In this document: positions 35,530-47,774 of the stretch, one piece after another
How the letters are laid out: each line of letters begins with the position of its first letter
Position numbering within the stretch: the stretch's first letter is position 1
From: Dasypus novemcinctus
Lineage: Eukaryota > Chordata > Mammalia > Cingulata > Dasypodidae
Assembly (NCBI RefSeq): GCF_030445035.2
Contig: NC_080685.1
Location: 112,332,432 to 112,396,431, forward strand
Length of the DNA stretch: 64,000 nt
Direction: 5' to 3'
The notes under the pieces: model-generated
Told to the model about the DNA's origin: nothing
Seen by the model: only the letters and a program-made list of their open reading frames with translations
The model's database searches: none
Made by a program: the position numbers and the translations under genes

Positions 35530-35845
35530 CCATGAGCTAGAAGTCCAAAATCAAGCTTTCAGTGAGGCTGTGCTTTCTCCCTGGAGTCTGTAGCAGTCTA
35601 ATGCTGACTGCCAGCAGTCTTTGGGATTCCTTTACTTGTATTTCTACCTCCTGTCACAAGGTGATATTCTCTGCTTTCTGGCCTCTATGGCTTCCAGATC
35701 CTTTTTATAAGCCTCCAGTAATCCACACCTTAACTAAAAATAACCTTATCAAAAGTCCTTTTTACAATGGGTTCACAACCATAAGCATGTATTAAGATTA
35801 AGAACATGCCTAAATTGGGTCACAAAATTCAATCTACCCTAATAT
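35530..35845 (-). mobile_element. LTR fragment, MaLR/ERVL-like
   Basis: GAGCTAGAAGTCCAAAATCA, TGAGGCTGTGCTTTCTCCCT, TTTTATAAGCCTCCAGTAAT, CACACCTTAACTAAAAATAA and CTTATCAAAAGTCC match the minus LTRs at 11286 and 16254. 35846-37124 is A/T-rich and unassigned, with weak L1-antisense resemblance near 36240-36600. Confidence 0.55.
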
Positions 35846-37124
35846 ACCTGTATTAATAAAATAATATACTCAGTAATTATTATATATTGAATTTCATCAA
35901 TAAAACTTTTGTGAAAATTTCCTTTTTGTTTTATGAGTACTTATGTAATATCTCTGAATACCTATGTGATATTTCCTGATCTGCAAAGTCTAAAATATTT
36001 TGGCACTCTTCAGAAAAAGCTTGCTTTCCCCTGCTCTGTTGCATATTTAGAATGGATTTGATTCAAGGATACTTTTGAATCTAGTGGAATCTCTCTTAAA
36101 GTCTGTTTTGCTCATCTTATCTCAGCGTGTGGGCTCCAAAGTTTTATTCTTCAGGTCTAGTTGCAGTAAATGGTCTTTCTACAGCCATCCTTAGTACTGT
36201 AGTCTTTGTGTCCTGACTGAGACTGACTCCAAGGGAAAAATATTTCTCTTTCTGTAACATGAGTCCCATCACTAAATAGATATCCTTTGCTGCTATTGCA
36301 CCTATTGGCTTTATGCCTGATGTGAGATTTCTGTTATTTCTGTTCTGTAAGAACTATTCTTGCCTGTGGCCTATTTCATTCTGTCTTATTTGATTTGTCT
36401 GAAGCATACTCCCTTTCCAGTTAAAGCTTTTTTTTTTTATCATACATTAATTCTTGGATAGCTTTTTAGCTTACATTTTTAATAACAATGTATTTCCATG
36501 CAGCACATCATCTTAATTTGGTCTCTTATTATATTTCCTTCAGTAATCAGAAAGAGATGCCTCCTTTTCATATTTCGAAGCTCAATCCTTTTTATCTTGT
36601 TCTAGCTGAAGAATGTTGATAGATGTGTTCTTTTAGTGCTTAGTCAATCATGAAATTTGTTCAACAGTTCAGACACCAGTTCTTTCAGTGTTTGTTTTGA
36701 TAATGTTCCCTGAGGAGGTGATACTAACACTTACCATTATCTTTAGTGTGGAATTTAAAGTAAATTAAAATTATTTTTTTCATAAGCCCATTGATGTAAG
36801 AAGAAAAAAGTTGCACAGGAGAGGGAGCTGGACAAAATAGAAACTGCCCTCAGAGGGATAACTATCAGAATGAAGAGTCTGGAAATTATGCTATATTCAA
36901 GAAACACTTGAAGGTATTGGGGATACAATATTAAAGCCTAATGAAGAGGTGGGAAATAAAGATACACTTTTGAGTACCAATAGCCATAGCTATCACATTC
37001 TTTCTCTCTCTCTCTTCTTAAAAGACCTTGCCATTAAGCTTTTACTATTTCATTGGTCACAGCTAGGTCCAAGTTGACCTTATTTACACACAATCTAGCA
37101 AGATAATTATTATTTTAAAACATT

Positions 37125-37450
37125 TTATTCTTATTTATTTATCCATCCCCCTCTCCCCTGTTGTCTGCTCTCTGTCTCCATTTGTTGTGCATTCTTCTTT
37201 GTTTGCTTGTCCTCTCTTTAGGCACCATCAGGAACTGATCCTGGGACCTTTTGGAGTGGGAGAGAAGTGCTCAATCTCTTGAGCCACCTTAGCTCCCTGG
37301 TCTACTTCTTCTTTCATTGTTTTTCTCCACGTGGTCCAGGACTCTGTTTGGGCCAACTCACCTTCACCAGGGGACCCCGGGAATTGAACCTTGGACCTCC
37401 CATATGGTAGACGAGAGCCCAGTCTCTTGAGCCACATCTGCTTCCCTGTC
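37125..37450 (-). mobile_element. Dimeric tRNA-derived SINE (DAS-type, diverged)
   Basis: An A/T-rich head, then TTGTCTGCTCTCTGTCTCC as in the long-form SINEs. Then two tRNA-like ends: CATCAGGAACTGATCCTGG ... TCTTGAGCCACC and CCGGGAATTGAACCTTGGAC ... TCTTGAGCCACATCTGC. It appears to combine the long-form body with a second monomer. Confidence 0.65.
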
Positions 37451-37559
37451 ACATTCTCTTTTATATGAAAAACTAATGTGAATGTATTTTTTTCATGTCA
37501 GCAGTAATACTTGATTGTGTGCAGATAGCTCTTGAGAAAATTGTAAAATATTTTACAAT

Positions 37560-37710
37560 CATGTCATTTGATCCTTAAAATAGCCTGAGTACTAGGCTAT
37601 TATGAGGGTACATAATAATTTATTATTAGTGTCATTTACACATAAAGAAAAGAAATTCCATAGAGGTCATATACTCACCCTTAGTCATACAATTCCCAAA
37701 GGATGGAGTT
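37560..37710 (-). repeat. MIR-like SINE remnant
   Basis: GATCCTTAAAATAGCCTGAG ... GTGTCATTTACACATAAAGA ... ATACTCACCCTTAGTCATAC follows reverse MIR order. Confidence 0.5.
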
Positions 37711-37729
37711 AGCTTTTCCTTTTCTTTTT

Positions 37730-38110
37730 TTAAAAAGGCTTTATTGGCATGGAATTGGCATGTAATAAAGTTCACTTTTTTTAACTGTGTAATTTGATAA
37801 ATTTTTAAAAATATATACTTTTAAATTAAAAAAAATACTTAGATTACATAAATGTTACTTTAAAAATATAGGGGATTCCCGTATGCCTTGCTCCTGACCC
37901 CTCACATAAGATCTGTTGTCTCATATGTACAGTGACATTTCCTTCCATTTATTACCCCAGTGTCTTATTTTTTTTCCTTGTGTGTTCAAAGAAGCTATGA
38001 GTTACAGTAAAGTGATGTATAGAATATAGGGGATTCTCATATACCCAACATCCTCCCCCTTTTTCCCTTTCCCCTTTTAATAACAGTGAATGTATTTTTA
38101 TAGCAAGCTA
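37730..38110 (-). repeat. Repeat R fragment (L1-type)
   Basis: Shares blocks with 6990-7210: TATGTACAGTG, GTTACAGTAAAGTGATGTAT, AATATAGGGGATTCTCATAT and ACCCAACATCCTCCCCCTTT. A related AATATAGGGGATTCCCGTAT block occurs twice, 160 bp apart. Confidence 0.5.
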
Positions 38111-38950
38111 CACCGTAGTTTTTTTTTCCAGAAAAAACTATAAAGACATATATATCTACTGATAAGACAACAATGAGTCGAGGGATGCACAAGGAAGAAA
38201 GGATCACAAAAACAAGGTAAAATAAGATGAGATTTTTTTTTAAAAGTAAAATTTCAACAAAACATATGGTTAGTGGTAAACCATTCTCACAGTGAAAAAC
38301 TTAAATTGCCATATGAAGGTTGGTTCAGGTTCTGGAGTTTAAAAATCTAAGGGAAGTGGTTCCTGACAAGCTAGGCAATTCAACACTGGCTGCTTGCTTT
38401 ATCCCTCAAACCAACCCTGAATGTGCCTAAAAAAAAGTGAGAGGGAGGTTTTTGGATATGAGAAACTAATCAAGAACTGAGAAATCCCAGGAAGGCAAAA
38501 AGTATTAATAGTTTGTTCTGGGTATGAACTATGGATAGGAAATGGCAGCCAAAGTAAATAGAGAAAAGACTGGAACAATGACATGTTCTTTTTTTTTCTT
38601 TCCATAGTCCTCTAGGTAGATTAACATCTGCCCTATCACCATTGCAAGGCAGAAAAACAGCACCACCAGTAAAGTCAGCTGAGGGATGGAGAGGTATTTT
38701 CACCTCAGCACTCAATATGGCCAAGGGTGGTGGTGAATAAGTAGATCATTTACAGAAGGAGGCAGTCAGGGGCAGTCTTCTACCCCTCCTGTACCACAAG
38801 GCTCTAAGATTACAGTTTGCAAAAAGAGCAGTACTGCAGGTGGAGGTACTAGAGATTCCTTGAGGTGCCGGTCATTCGTGTGTGTATACCCATGTACATG
38901 TGTGTCCACCCAGTGGGGCAGAGGTGGGGCTGGGGGTGTTTGGCTGATCA
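38111..38950. other. No gene or clear repeat seen
   Basis: Unique-looking intronic sequence. The overlapping minus-strand frames at 38399-38951 have no splice or coding support. Confidence 0.4.
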
Positions 38951-41130
38951 TAGGGAGTGGAGTGATTATATCTCAGTTGGATAGCCAGAAGTTCTCTGCC
39001 CTGAGATGTATTTACCACCTCTGCCTCTTTACAAGATAGGCCTGGGCTTAAGCAACAACCTTCATGAAACTTTGCCAGCCATCCTAGCAGGTGACTCCAG
39101 GGGAATCTGAGCTTACAGAGAAAAATAATGGGATAAATTAGGGAAGGGAGTCTTGGTTTTAATTGCTTCTCAGATAGACTTCAAGTCTTCCTGATTTCAG
39201 TCCCAGTATATCTTGCCCCTTTTCCGAGGTACTTAGAGAGTTTAGGTACTTCCTGGGTTTCTGCAACATGAATTAATTTGCCTCTGGGCTTTGCTCTCTC
39301 CCATCTTAGATTTCTGTCTTTACTAAGTGAGGCAGAAATAATAGACCAGAAGGAAAAGAATTGAAATTAAGCATAATAAATATCCTGAAAGAAATAAGAG
39401 AATGTATTATTAATTTGGAGCAGAAACTTGGATTAATAAAAGCAATTGGAAGCAATGGGTAATAAACAGATAATAATTTTAAAAATAGCAACCAGAAATT
39501 GATGGGGTGAAAAATAGAATGGACATAGATGATGAATAAATTAATAAGCTGTAGGACCAAGAAGAGAACAAGGGCCCTCCCAGAAAGCATTAGGAAGAAA
39601 TAAAGATCTGGAATGAATGAGAGAAGAGTTATGAGCCAACGACAATTGAACTATAACTATTAACATTCTTAAGACAGTAGTCCTAGAAGGAAAGAATAAA
39701 ATGATGGTAGAGTTAAAATATTTGAAAATACTATTACTTAACATCTATTTAAACATGGTAGGTTGAACATGTGCTTTTACTGCTGCTCCTTCCTTAAAAT
39801 CCCACTAAAATGACAATAAAGAATTTAAAGGGAAGAAACCTATAAGAAAATGAAGATAAGATAAAAGAAGGTGAGAGATACCAGTGAAATTTTGGGGGTT
39901 TGAAACAGATGGATAAATGATTAAGAAAACAGATGGTTAAGTGGAAACTGAATATGGGAGTGGGTAGAGCCCAGAAGCAGATTGATGCATGCTGCAGAAC
40001 AATCACCCCAATCCAAGTTCAGGAATTAGAGATACCAGGTACTTTTGGAAGTGGTGGTGCAGCTGGGACTAAAATCAATAAGCTGATAAGAAGCGTTTGG
40101 AACTTAGATCCCCTTCCATACCTCTCATAAGCAAGAGACTGTTCTTTCTTCCTCCACTCCAACAGGAGGCTGGAAGTTTATTGTTTAGACAGATTAAACA
40201 GAGATACTGGGTGTGGGGACACCAAGCAGAGCTGAGAGTACAATTACTATACTCAAATCAAGGGGACTTCTAGTCTCCTTCTGATTGATTTTGAGAAAGT
40301 TTATAGTAGGTCAAGAAATTCTTTTCTGGGAAAAATGACCAGCCCAAAGGAAAGACCTATAGATAAAAACAGCTGGCTGTACCTCAACCAAGTCCCAAAT
40401 CATCCCCCAGTGAAATTTACTAGTTGATAACTCCATCACTGCATAGAGCCATTTATTACCATTTTAGTGCTTCATTATTAAATATGAGCAGAAAACTCAA
40501 TCATGAGACATTTTAGGACAATTTATAGCATGATAGAAATGAAAATCAAAGAAGCTTGGAGGAAGTAGGCGATACAGGGAGAAGAAAGTTAAACAACAAT
40601 CATCACAAACTTGTCATTAGATCATCGGAAAGAGAGGGGAAGAAATGGTCAACTGTGAAACGTTTAGAGAACCAAAAATGGCTTTTGGAGATTAAATATA
40701 CAACAGCAGAAATGAAAAAAATTGAAAAGAAGTTGTGGTAATTTCCCAGAAAGAAAAAAAAAAGATGGAAAATAGAAGAAAAAAATAAGACAGAGAATAC
40801 ATAGAAAACACAAAATAAGGTGGTAGAAAGAAATCCCAAAATATGTCTGTAATCACAATAAATACAAATAGACTAAACTTTAATAAAAAGTATCAAACTG
40901 GATAAAAAGTAAAATGCAGACTTAGAAAACATCCTGAAAAATTTAAAGGAAGTAAATGGTGAAAGAAGATATTAAAAACTTACTACTATAGTATCAATAG
41001 GAAACTACCATAGTATCAGAAAGAAAGAAAGAAAGGATTAAGGATTTACGTATGAATTAAAACACTTGTAAAAAGTATGAAAAGTGTAACTTTAACCCTG
41101 ACAGGAAAAAGTGTAAGAGGATTTTTATCA
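38951..41130 (+). repeat. Old L1 (L1M-like), sense orientation
   Basis: A-rich on the plus strand, with L1 5'/ORF1/ORF2-start character: AAATATCCTGAAAGAAATAA, GAGCAGAAAACTCAATCATG, and near 40850 CACAATAAATACAAATAGAC followed by GTATCAAACTGGATAAAAAG, which resembles the ORF2 endonuclease start. Contains an (AAAG)n run near 41018. No intact ORF. 41131-41793 shows no feature. Confidence 0.4.
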
Positions 41131-41793
41131 TTTTGGAGTAAGGAAGGACTTCTTAAATAAGACATAAAGAATAAACCATAAAGGAAATAGATGAAATTGA
41201 AGTTAAGACTTCTGTTTTTAGGATTAAATAAGGTAAATGTGTTTGGACAGGATTTTTTAAAGTAATATTTCCATATTTTTGAGCTACCTTTTGAGTGTTA
41301 TTTATTTGATGTTGAAATAAAGTTTTTCTGAAAAAAGTTTTTCTCAACATGTGTAAAGCATACCGTTGAAAATGTACTGTAAAAAGATTTTGGTTTTAAT
41401 CCTGATTTGGGTTGGATTTTTTTTTTTTTTTTGTAAAGGAAGGAAATATTGACAGACTATTGGATTTCAGAAGACTGTTCTGAGCTCACTGTATCACTAA
41501 CTTAATTGGGTAATATTTCTTCACCTTTTAAAATGAAATGAGGATTCCTAAAACCCTTCCAGATTTAATTTTTTAATGATGACTTATTATATTTCTTACA
41601 TGGAAAGAATTAGAAAGTACAGAATAAAGATTTAATGTTTAAATTATAGAAAGTATTAACCATAGCATTTATTAAACCTAAGAAGTTATTTCAATTATAA
41701 ATGTGGAATTTTAGGTAATTTGCTAATAGTTCAATATTTTGTTGGTGTGATTATTCATTTATTTTCATAGAATTATTTTCTGTGTCACATTAG

Positions 41794-41939
41794 ACTTTTA
41801 AAACATGAAGAGCAAGAATGCAAAGATGGCATACCATTAGCTAAAATAGCAGAAAAGGAAACATTGACATATGAAATGATAGATGAAACAACTTTGAAGT
41901 CAGAGAAAACAGAAGAAATTTATCAAGATCAATATCCAG
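41794..41939 (+). CDS. Internal coding exon A of an unrecognised gene
   Basis: Acceptor TTTTCTGTGTCACATTAG ends at 41793. The exon is 146 bp: one base, 48 codons and one trailing base. The open frame reads LLKHEEQECKDGIPLAKIAE and goes on to end EEIYQDQYP. The likely donor is CCAG/GCATGT, a GC donor. The nearby GT at 41944 would create a stop in the next exon. The trailing G plus the first AT of exon B makes a GAT codon and keeps the frame. The sequence is hydrophilic, acidic and lysine-rich with no membrane segment, consistent with a nuclear or cytoskeletal protein, but I assign no function. The upstream exon must end in phase 2; the CpG-island exon at 29932 is one candidate. Confidence 0.65.
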
Positions 41940-42230
41940 GCATGTGGATTTATGTTTTGTTTTTTTTAAATGGATATGGAAAAAGCTTTTCACGGCATTA
42001 AATCAAGAAAATAAGTTGAAATATATTATTGGAATCCACTTTTAAAATATAATTTTATTAGTCATAGTAATTAGCAATGTCTTCAAATACCAAGTTTGCC
42101 CTGTAAAGAGAACATAAGTTAAATGCTGATGATAACAACATCAACAAAAACAGTGGAATCACTATTGCCACCAAGAATATCTGACAGTTCACATCACTCT
42201 TGCATGCATATCATCTTTTTGTGAGGTGAG

Positions 42231-42830
42231 TCAACACTCCCCAGTGTCTTCTGGCTGTGCGAACTCCTTCTTCGTTGCTCTTATCTGACAGCGTCCATAC
42301 CTCTTTTTGTTAAGTCTTCTTTCCTTCTCCCCATCTCAAATTCTACCATTTCCAGTATTTTAATTTTTTTGGCCACAACTTCATTTTTTATCCAGCTCTT
42401 TTCCATCCTCACTTTTATAAGGGTTACTCTTTGGTCTCCATTTGTGTCTTCTCCTCTTTCCAGATTGAACACCCTGTTACCATTATCTTCAACTCACTTT
42501 TTTGTTTCTTTTTTCTGCATATGGATTGGCAAAACTTGGTCCAATTTCTGGTTTTCTTTGTTATACATCTTGGACAGGTAAGCCTTTTTGTAGAAAACTT
42601 ACACAATCATGTTTATTGGTTCTTTTCCTAACACATGGTTTCCATTATCAGTGCTGCTTGGTGTCCCTTCGCTTTCCCCCTCCCATTACTCATAATATCT
42701 ATTTAGATATTCACAATTTAACCTCAAGCCCCTCTTACTTGATTAGGTCTCCTACTTTATAAAAAGTGATCAGATGGAAACATTTAAAATCCTGCTCCAA
42801 AATCCTGTCTACACTGCTTGTTTTGGGGAG
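42231..42830. other. Unassigned intronic sequence
   Basis: T/C-rich sequence between exon A and the SINE. Overlapping open frames on both strands (42281-42762) lack splice-site support. Confidence 0.4.
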
Positions 42831-42845
42831 TAACTGCCTCTTTTT

Positions 42846-43221
42846 TTTTTTTTTTTTTAAAGATTTATTTATTTATTTAATTTCCCCCCCTCCCTTGGTT
42901 GTCTGTTCTTGGTGTATATTTGCTGCGTCTTGTTTCTTTGTCCGCTTCTGTTGTCGTCAGCGGCACGGGAAGTGTGGGCGGCGCCATTCCTGGGCAGGCT
43001 GCTCTTTCTTTTCACGCTGGGTGGCTTTTCCTCACGGGCGCACTCCTTGCGCGTGGGGCTCCCCCACGCGGGGGACACCCTTGCGTGGCACGGCACTCCT
43101 TGCGTGCATCAGCACTGCGCATGGCCAGCTCCACACGGGTCAAGGAGGCCCGGGGATTGAACCGCGGACCTCCCATATGGTAGACGGACGCCCTAACCAC
43201 TGGGCCAAAGTCCGTTTCCCA
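42846..43221 (-). mobile_element. DAS-type tRNA-derived SINE, long form
   Basis: Flanked by a perfect 15-bp duplication TAACTGCCTCTTTTT (42831-42845 and 43222-43236). A-box TTGGCCCAGTGG and B-box GGTTCAATCCCC in the sense strand. The body is almost the same as the copy at 5873-6278 and still keeps many CpG sites, suggesting recent insertion. Confidence 0.92.
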
Positions 43222-43368
43222 TAACTGCCTCTTTTTGCTTCTAGAGCTCCTCTGTCATGTCCTGAGAAACCTGGGGTCCATCAGTTATGGTCTCTCTTAT
43301 CTTCCTTTCTATGGATTCTTTTCTGTCAGCACATGAAAAGGCTGCATACTTAATGCTTACCCATCTTA

Positions 43369-44189
43369 TTTTTTTGTGTGTGTGTGTAAATTTTTTTTTT
43401 ATTGACTTTGTAATAATATTACATTAAAAATATATATGTGAGGTCCCATTCAGCCCCACCCCCCACCCCCCCTCTCCCCCCCCCAATAACACTCGTTCCC
43501 ATCATCATGACACATCCATTGGATTTGGTAAGTACATCTTTGGGTACCTCTGCACCTCATAGTCAGTGGACCACATCATGGCCCATACTCTCCTCCATTC
43601 CATCCAGTGGGCCCTGTGAGGATTTACAATGTCCGGTGATTACCTCTGAAGCACCATCCAGGGCAGCTCCATGTCCCAAAGATGCCTCCACCTCTCATCT
43701 CTTCCTGCCTTTCCCCATACCCATCGTCCACCATGTCCACTTTTCCCAATCCAATGCCACCTCTTCTATGTGGACATTGGATTGGTTGTGTCCATTGCAC
43801 CTCTATGTCAAGAGGAGGCTCAGATTCCACCTGGATGCTGGATGCAATCCTCCCATTTTCAGTTGTAATCACTCTAGGCTCCATGGTGTGGTGGTTGTCC
43901 TTCTTCAACTCCATCTTAGCTGAGTGTGGTAAGTCCAATAGATCAGATTGTAGGTGCTGGAGTCTGTTGAGGCTCAGGACCTGGCTATCACATTGTCAGT
44001 CCAGAGATTCAAATCCCCTAAATATATCTTAAACCCCAACATTAACTGCACCTCCAGCACATTAGCATGAAAGTCCTATGAAGGGAGATCCCATCTGAGT
44101 CCAGATTCATCACACATAAACACCATTTCCAAAGAGGGGCCATCTGCCCTGGTAGTTAACCCCATTGGCCATGACCATAACTCCCATGG
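43369..44189 (-). mobile_element. 5'-truncated L1-type insertion, R copy 1
   Basis: A perfect 15-bp target duplication TGCTTACCCATCTTA (43354-43368 and 44190-44204) brackets an 821-bp body that opens with a T-rich/(GT)n head. It differs from R copies 2 and 3 at many scattered bases (for example GATTACCTCTGAAG versus GATTGCCCCTGAAG). It is the left substrate of the tandem duplication. Confidence 0.9.
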
Positions 44190-45950
44190 TGCTTACCCAT
44201 CTTAAACAAAATGAAACAATCCAGAAACATCTTCAGTCCTGCGTTCCTTCTCTCAATCCCATTGTATGATCAGCCTTCTTGGAAAGAGTAGCCTAGACTT
44301 CCTACCTCTACTTCCTTAATTTCCAGTTCACTCCTCGTCCTGGATTCTCTCTCCATCCCTCTGCTGATAAGATTCTTTACAATGTCCCCAAATACCTCCC
44401 TATGGCTAAATCCTTATAAATAATTTATAAATAAAATTATTTATTTTTGCTGAACCAGTCTGCAATGTTTTATTCTTTTGACCATTTATTTCCTTTTTTT
44501 TTTGGGGTAAACCACTCTCCTTGGTTTCTTTCTATTTTTCTAGTTGCTCTTGTTTAGTCTCTTTTATGGGTTTTTACTCCTCTATTTACTCTTTAAATGT
44601 TGTTTCTCATCTTTCTGGGTCTTCTAAATTAGTGTTCCTTCTTTTTTCTGGTCTAGACCATACTTGATTATTTTTAGTGACAATAAAAAGCCTCCTACAT
44701 TCCCTATTAAGTACTTACCCCAAACAAACAATACATAGGTCATGCCTGCATTGCTTTCACCCTCTGTGTGAAGATGGGTACCCTTGATTTCTTGAAGGGG
44801 TCTGAACTCTTGAACTTTTCTTCTTCATTGGGCCTGAATATTTAACCTGATTGATTAAAAGAGGAAGAGGTGCCTTGACTTTTTAGCTAGATGTCTGTTG
44901 ACCTGACAAAGTTTCCCTTCTTGCAAAGTGAAAAGTGGAAGGAGTACTCTGATACCTCTAATTTTATTTAATATGGGAGAAGTTTGAATATATATAAATG
45001 CTGTTTGGATATTCACAAAGGAATACTTAATAGTGTAAGCATGAGAAAATGGGATCTAAACAAAAGGTATAAAGGATTGGCCTTGGATGAGAAGAGAATC
45101 AGATACCTGCTTTATTAAGTCAGGAGGGCAGGAGCAAAGGATGAGTACAGATATATATGTTGTTTGGTTATTTTGGTAATACAAAGTTGAAGAATTCCCT
45201 TCTGATGCCTTTTTTTTTTAATTGACTTTGTAATAATATTACATTAAAAATATATATATATGAGGTCCCATTCAACCCCACCACCCCCACCCCACCTCTC
45301 CCCCCCCCAGCAACACTCATTCCCATCATCATGACACATCCATTGCATTTGGTAAGTACATCTTTGGGCACCTCTGCACCTCATGGTCAATGGTCCACAT
45401 CATGGCCCATACTCTCCCCCATTCCATCCAGTGGGCCCTGTGAGGATTTACAGTGTCCGGTGATTGCCCCTGAAGCACCATCCAGGGCAGCTCCATGTCC
45501 CAAAGACGCCTCCACCTCTCATCTCTTCCTGCCTTTCCCCATACCCATCAGCCACCATGTCCACTTTTCCCAATCCAATGCCACCTTTTCTATGTGGACA
45601 TTGGATTGGTTGTGTCCATTGCACCTCTATGTCAAGAGGAGGCTCAGATTCCACATGGCTGCTGGATGCAATCCTCCCACTTTCAGTTGTAATCACTCTA
45701 GGCTCCATGGTGTGGTGGTTGTCCTTCTTCAACTCCATCTTAGCTGAGTGTGGTGAGTCCAATAAATCAGATTGTAGGTGCTGGAGTCTGTTGAGGCTCA
45801 GGACCTGGCTATCACATTGTCAGTCCAGAGATTCAAATCCCCTAAATATATCTTAAACCCCAACACTAACTGCAACTCCAGCACATTAGCATGAAAGTCT
45901 TATGAAGAGAGATCCCATCTGAGTCCAGATTCATCACACATAAACACCAT
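44127..45950. repeat. Tandem duplication, unit 1 (1,824 bp)
   Basis: Direct repeat of the unit at 45951-47774. By eye the about 1-kb non-repeat spacer (44205-45205) is identical to 46029-47029, including the ten-T run and every flanking word I compared. Phase-shifted boundaries are equivalent within the 41-bp crossover tract. Confidence 0.9.
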
Positions 45951-46013
45951 TTCCAAAGAGGGGCCATCTGCCCTGGTAGTTAACCCCATTGGCCATGACC
46001 ATAACTCCCATGG
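45210..46013 (-). repeat. R copy 2, a chimera of copies 1 and 3
   Basis: From 45210 to 45908 it carries the bases of copy 3. From 45950 onward it carries those of copy 1 (CACCATTTCC, ATCTGCCCTGG, CCATTGGCCATG, ATAACTCCCATGG), followed by the flank of copy 1. The switch lies between 45908 and 45950. The 104-, 130- and 138-codon frames repeated here and in copy 3 are not genes. Confidence 0.85.
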
Positions 46014-47774
46014 TGCTTACCCATCTTAAACAAAATGAAACAATCCAGAAACATCTTCAGTCCTGCGTTCCTTCTCTCAATCCCATTGTATGATCAGCCT
46101 TCTTGGAAAGAGTAGCCTAGACTTCCTACCTCTACTTCCTTAATTTCCAGTTCACTCCTCGTCCTGGATTCTCTCTCCATCCCTCTGCTGATAAGATTCT
46201 TTACAATGTCCCCAAATACCTCCCTATGGCTAAATCCTTATAAATAATTTATAAATAAAATTATTTATTTTTGCTGAACCAGTCTGCAATGTTTTATTCT
46301 TTTGACCATTTATTTCCTTTTTTTTTTGGGGTAAACCACTCTCCTTGGTTTCTTTCTATTTTTCTAGTTGCTCTTGTTTAGTCTCTTTTATGGGTTTTTA
46401 CTCCTCTATTTACTCTTTAAATGTTGTTTCTCATCTTTCTGGGTCTTCTAAATTAGTGTTCCTTCTTTTTTCTGGTCTAGACCATACTTGATTATTTTTA
46501 GTGACAATAAAAAGCCTCCTACATTCCCTATTAAGTACTTACCCCAAACAAACAATACATAGGTCATGCCTGCATTGCTTTCACCCTCTGTGTGAAGATG
46601 GGTACCCTTGATTTCTTGAAGGGGTCTGAACTCTTGAACTTTTCTTCTTCATTGGGCCTGAATATTTAACCTGATTGATTAAAAGAGGAAGAGGTGCCTT
46701 GACTTTTTAGCTAGATGTCTGTTGACCTGACAAAGTTTCCCTTCTTGCAAAGTGAAAAGTGGAAGGAGTACTCTGATACCTCTAATTTTATTTAATATGG
46801 GAGAAGTTTGAATATATATAAATGCTGTTTGGATATTCACAAAGGAATACTTAATAGTGTAAGCATGAGAAAATGGGATCTAAACAAAAGGTATAAAGGA
46901 TTGGCCTTGGATGAGAAGAGAATCAGATACCTGCTTTATTAAGTCAGGAGGGCAGGAGCAAAGGATGAGTACAGATATATATGTTGTTTGGTTATTTTGG
47001 TAATACAAAGTTGAAGAATTCCCTTCTGATGCCTTTTTTTTTTAATTGACTTTGTAATAATATTACATTAAAAATATATATATATGAGGTCCCATTCAAC
47101 CCCACCACCCCCACCCCACCTCTCCCCCCCCCAGCAACACTCATTCCCATCATCATGACACATCCATTGCATTTGGTAAGTACATCTTTGGGCACCTCTG
47201 CACCTCATGGTCAATGGTCCACATCATGGCCCATACTCTCCCCCATTCCATCCAGTGGGCCCTGTGAGGATTTACAGTGTCCGGTGATTGCCCCTGAAGC
47301 ACCATCCAGGGCAGCTCCATGTCCCAAAGACGCCTCCACCTCTCATCTCTTCCTGCCTTTCCCCATACCCATCAGCCACCATGTCCACTTTTCCCAATCC
47401 AATGCCACCTTTTCTATGTGGACATTGGATTGGTTGTGTCCATTGCACCTCTATGTCAAGAGGAGGCTCAGATTCCACATGGCTGCTGGATGCAATCCTC
47501 CCACTTTCAGTTGTAATCACTCTAGGCTCCATGGTGTGGTGGTTGTCCTTCTTCAACTCCATCTTAGCTGAGTGTGGTGAGTCCAATAAATCAGATTGTA
47601 GGTGCTGGAGTCTGTTGAGGCTCAGGACCTGGCTATCACATTGTCAGTCCAGAGATTCAAATCCCCTAAATATATCTTAAACCCCAACACTAACTGCAAC
47701 TCCAGCACATTAGCATGAAAGTCTTATGAAGAGAGATCCCATCTGAGTCCAGATTCATCACACATAAACACCAG
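45951..47774. repeat. Tandem duplication, unit 2 (1,824 bp)
   Basis: Second direct unit, offset exactly 1,824 bp from the first. Lies wholly in the intron between exons A and B, so it lengthens the intron without changing the coding sequence. Confidence 0.9.

Noticed and set aside
36780..36930. Possible exon near GAATGAAGAGTCTGGAAATT
   Set aside because: The acceptor-like sequence is weak, no frame is open across it to a good donor, and it resembles an old repeat.
45331..47586. Duplicate 104-, 130- and 138-codon frames on both strands
   Set aside because: They are read-through of the R repeat, occur in overlapping frames on both strands, and are repeated only because the unit is duplicated.
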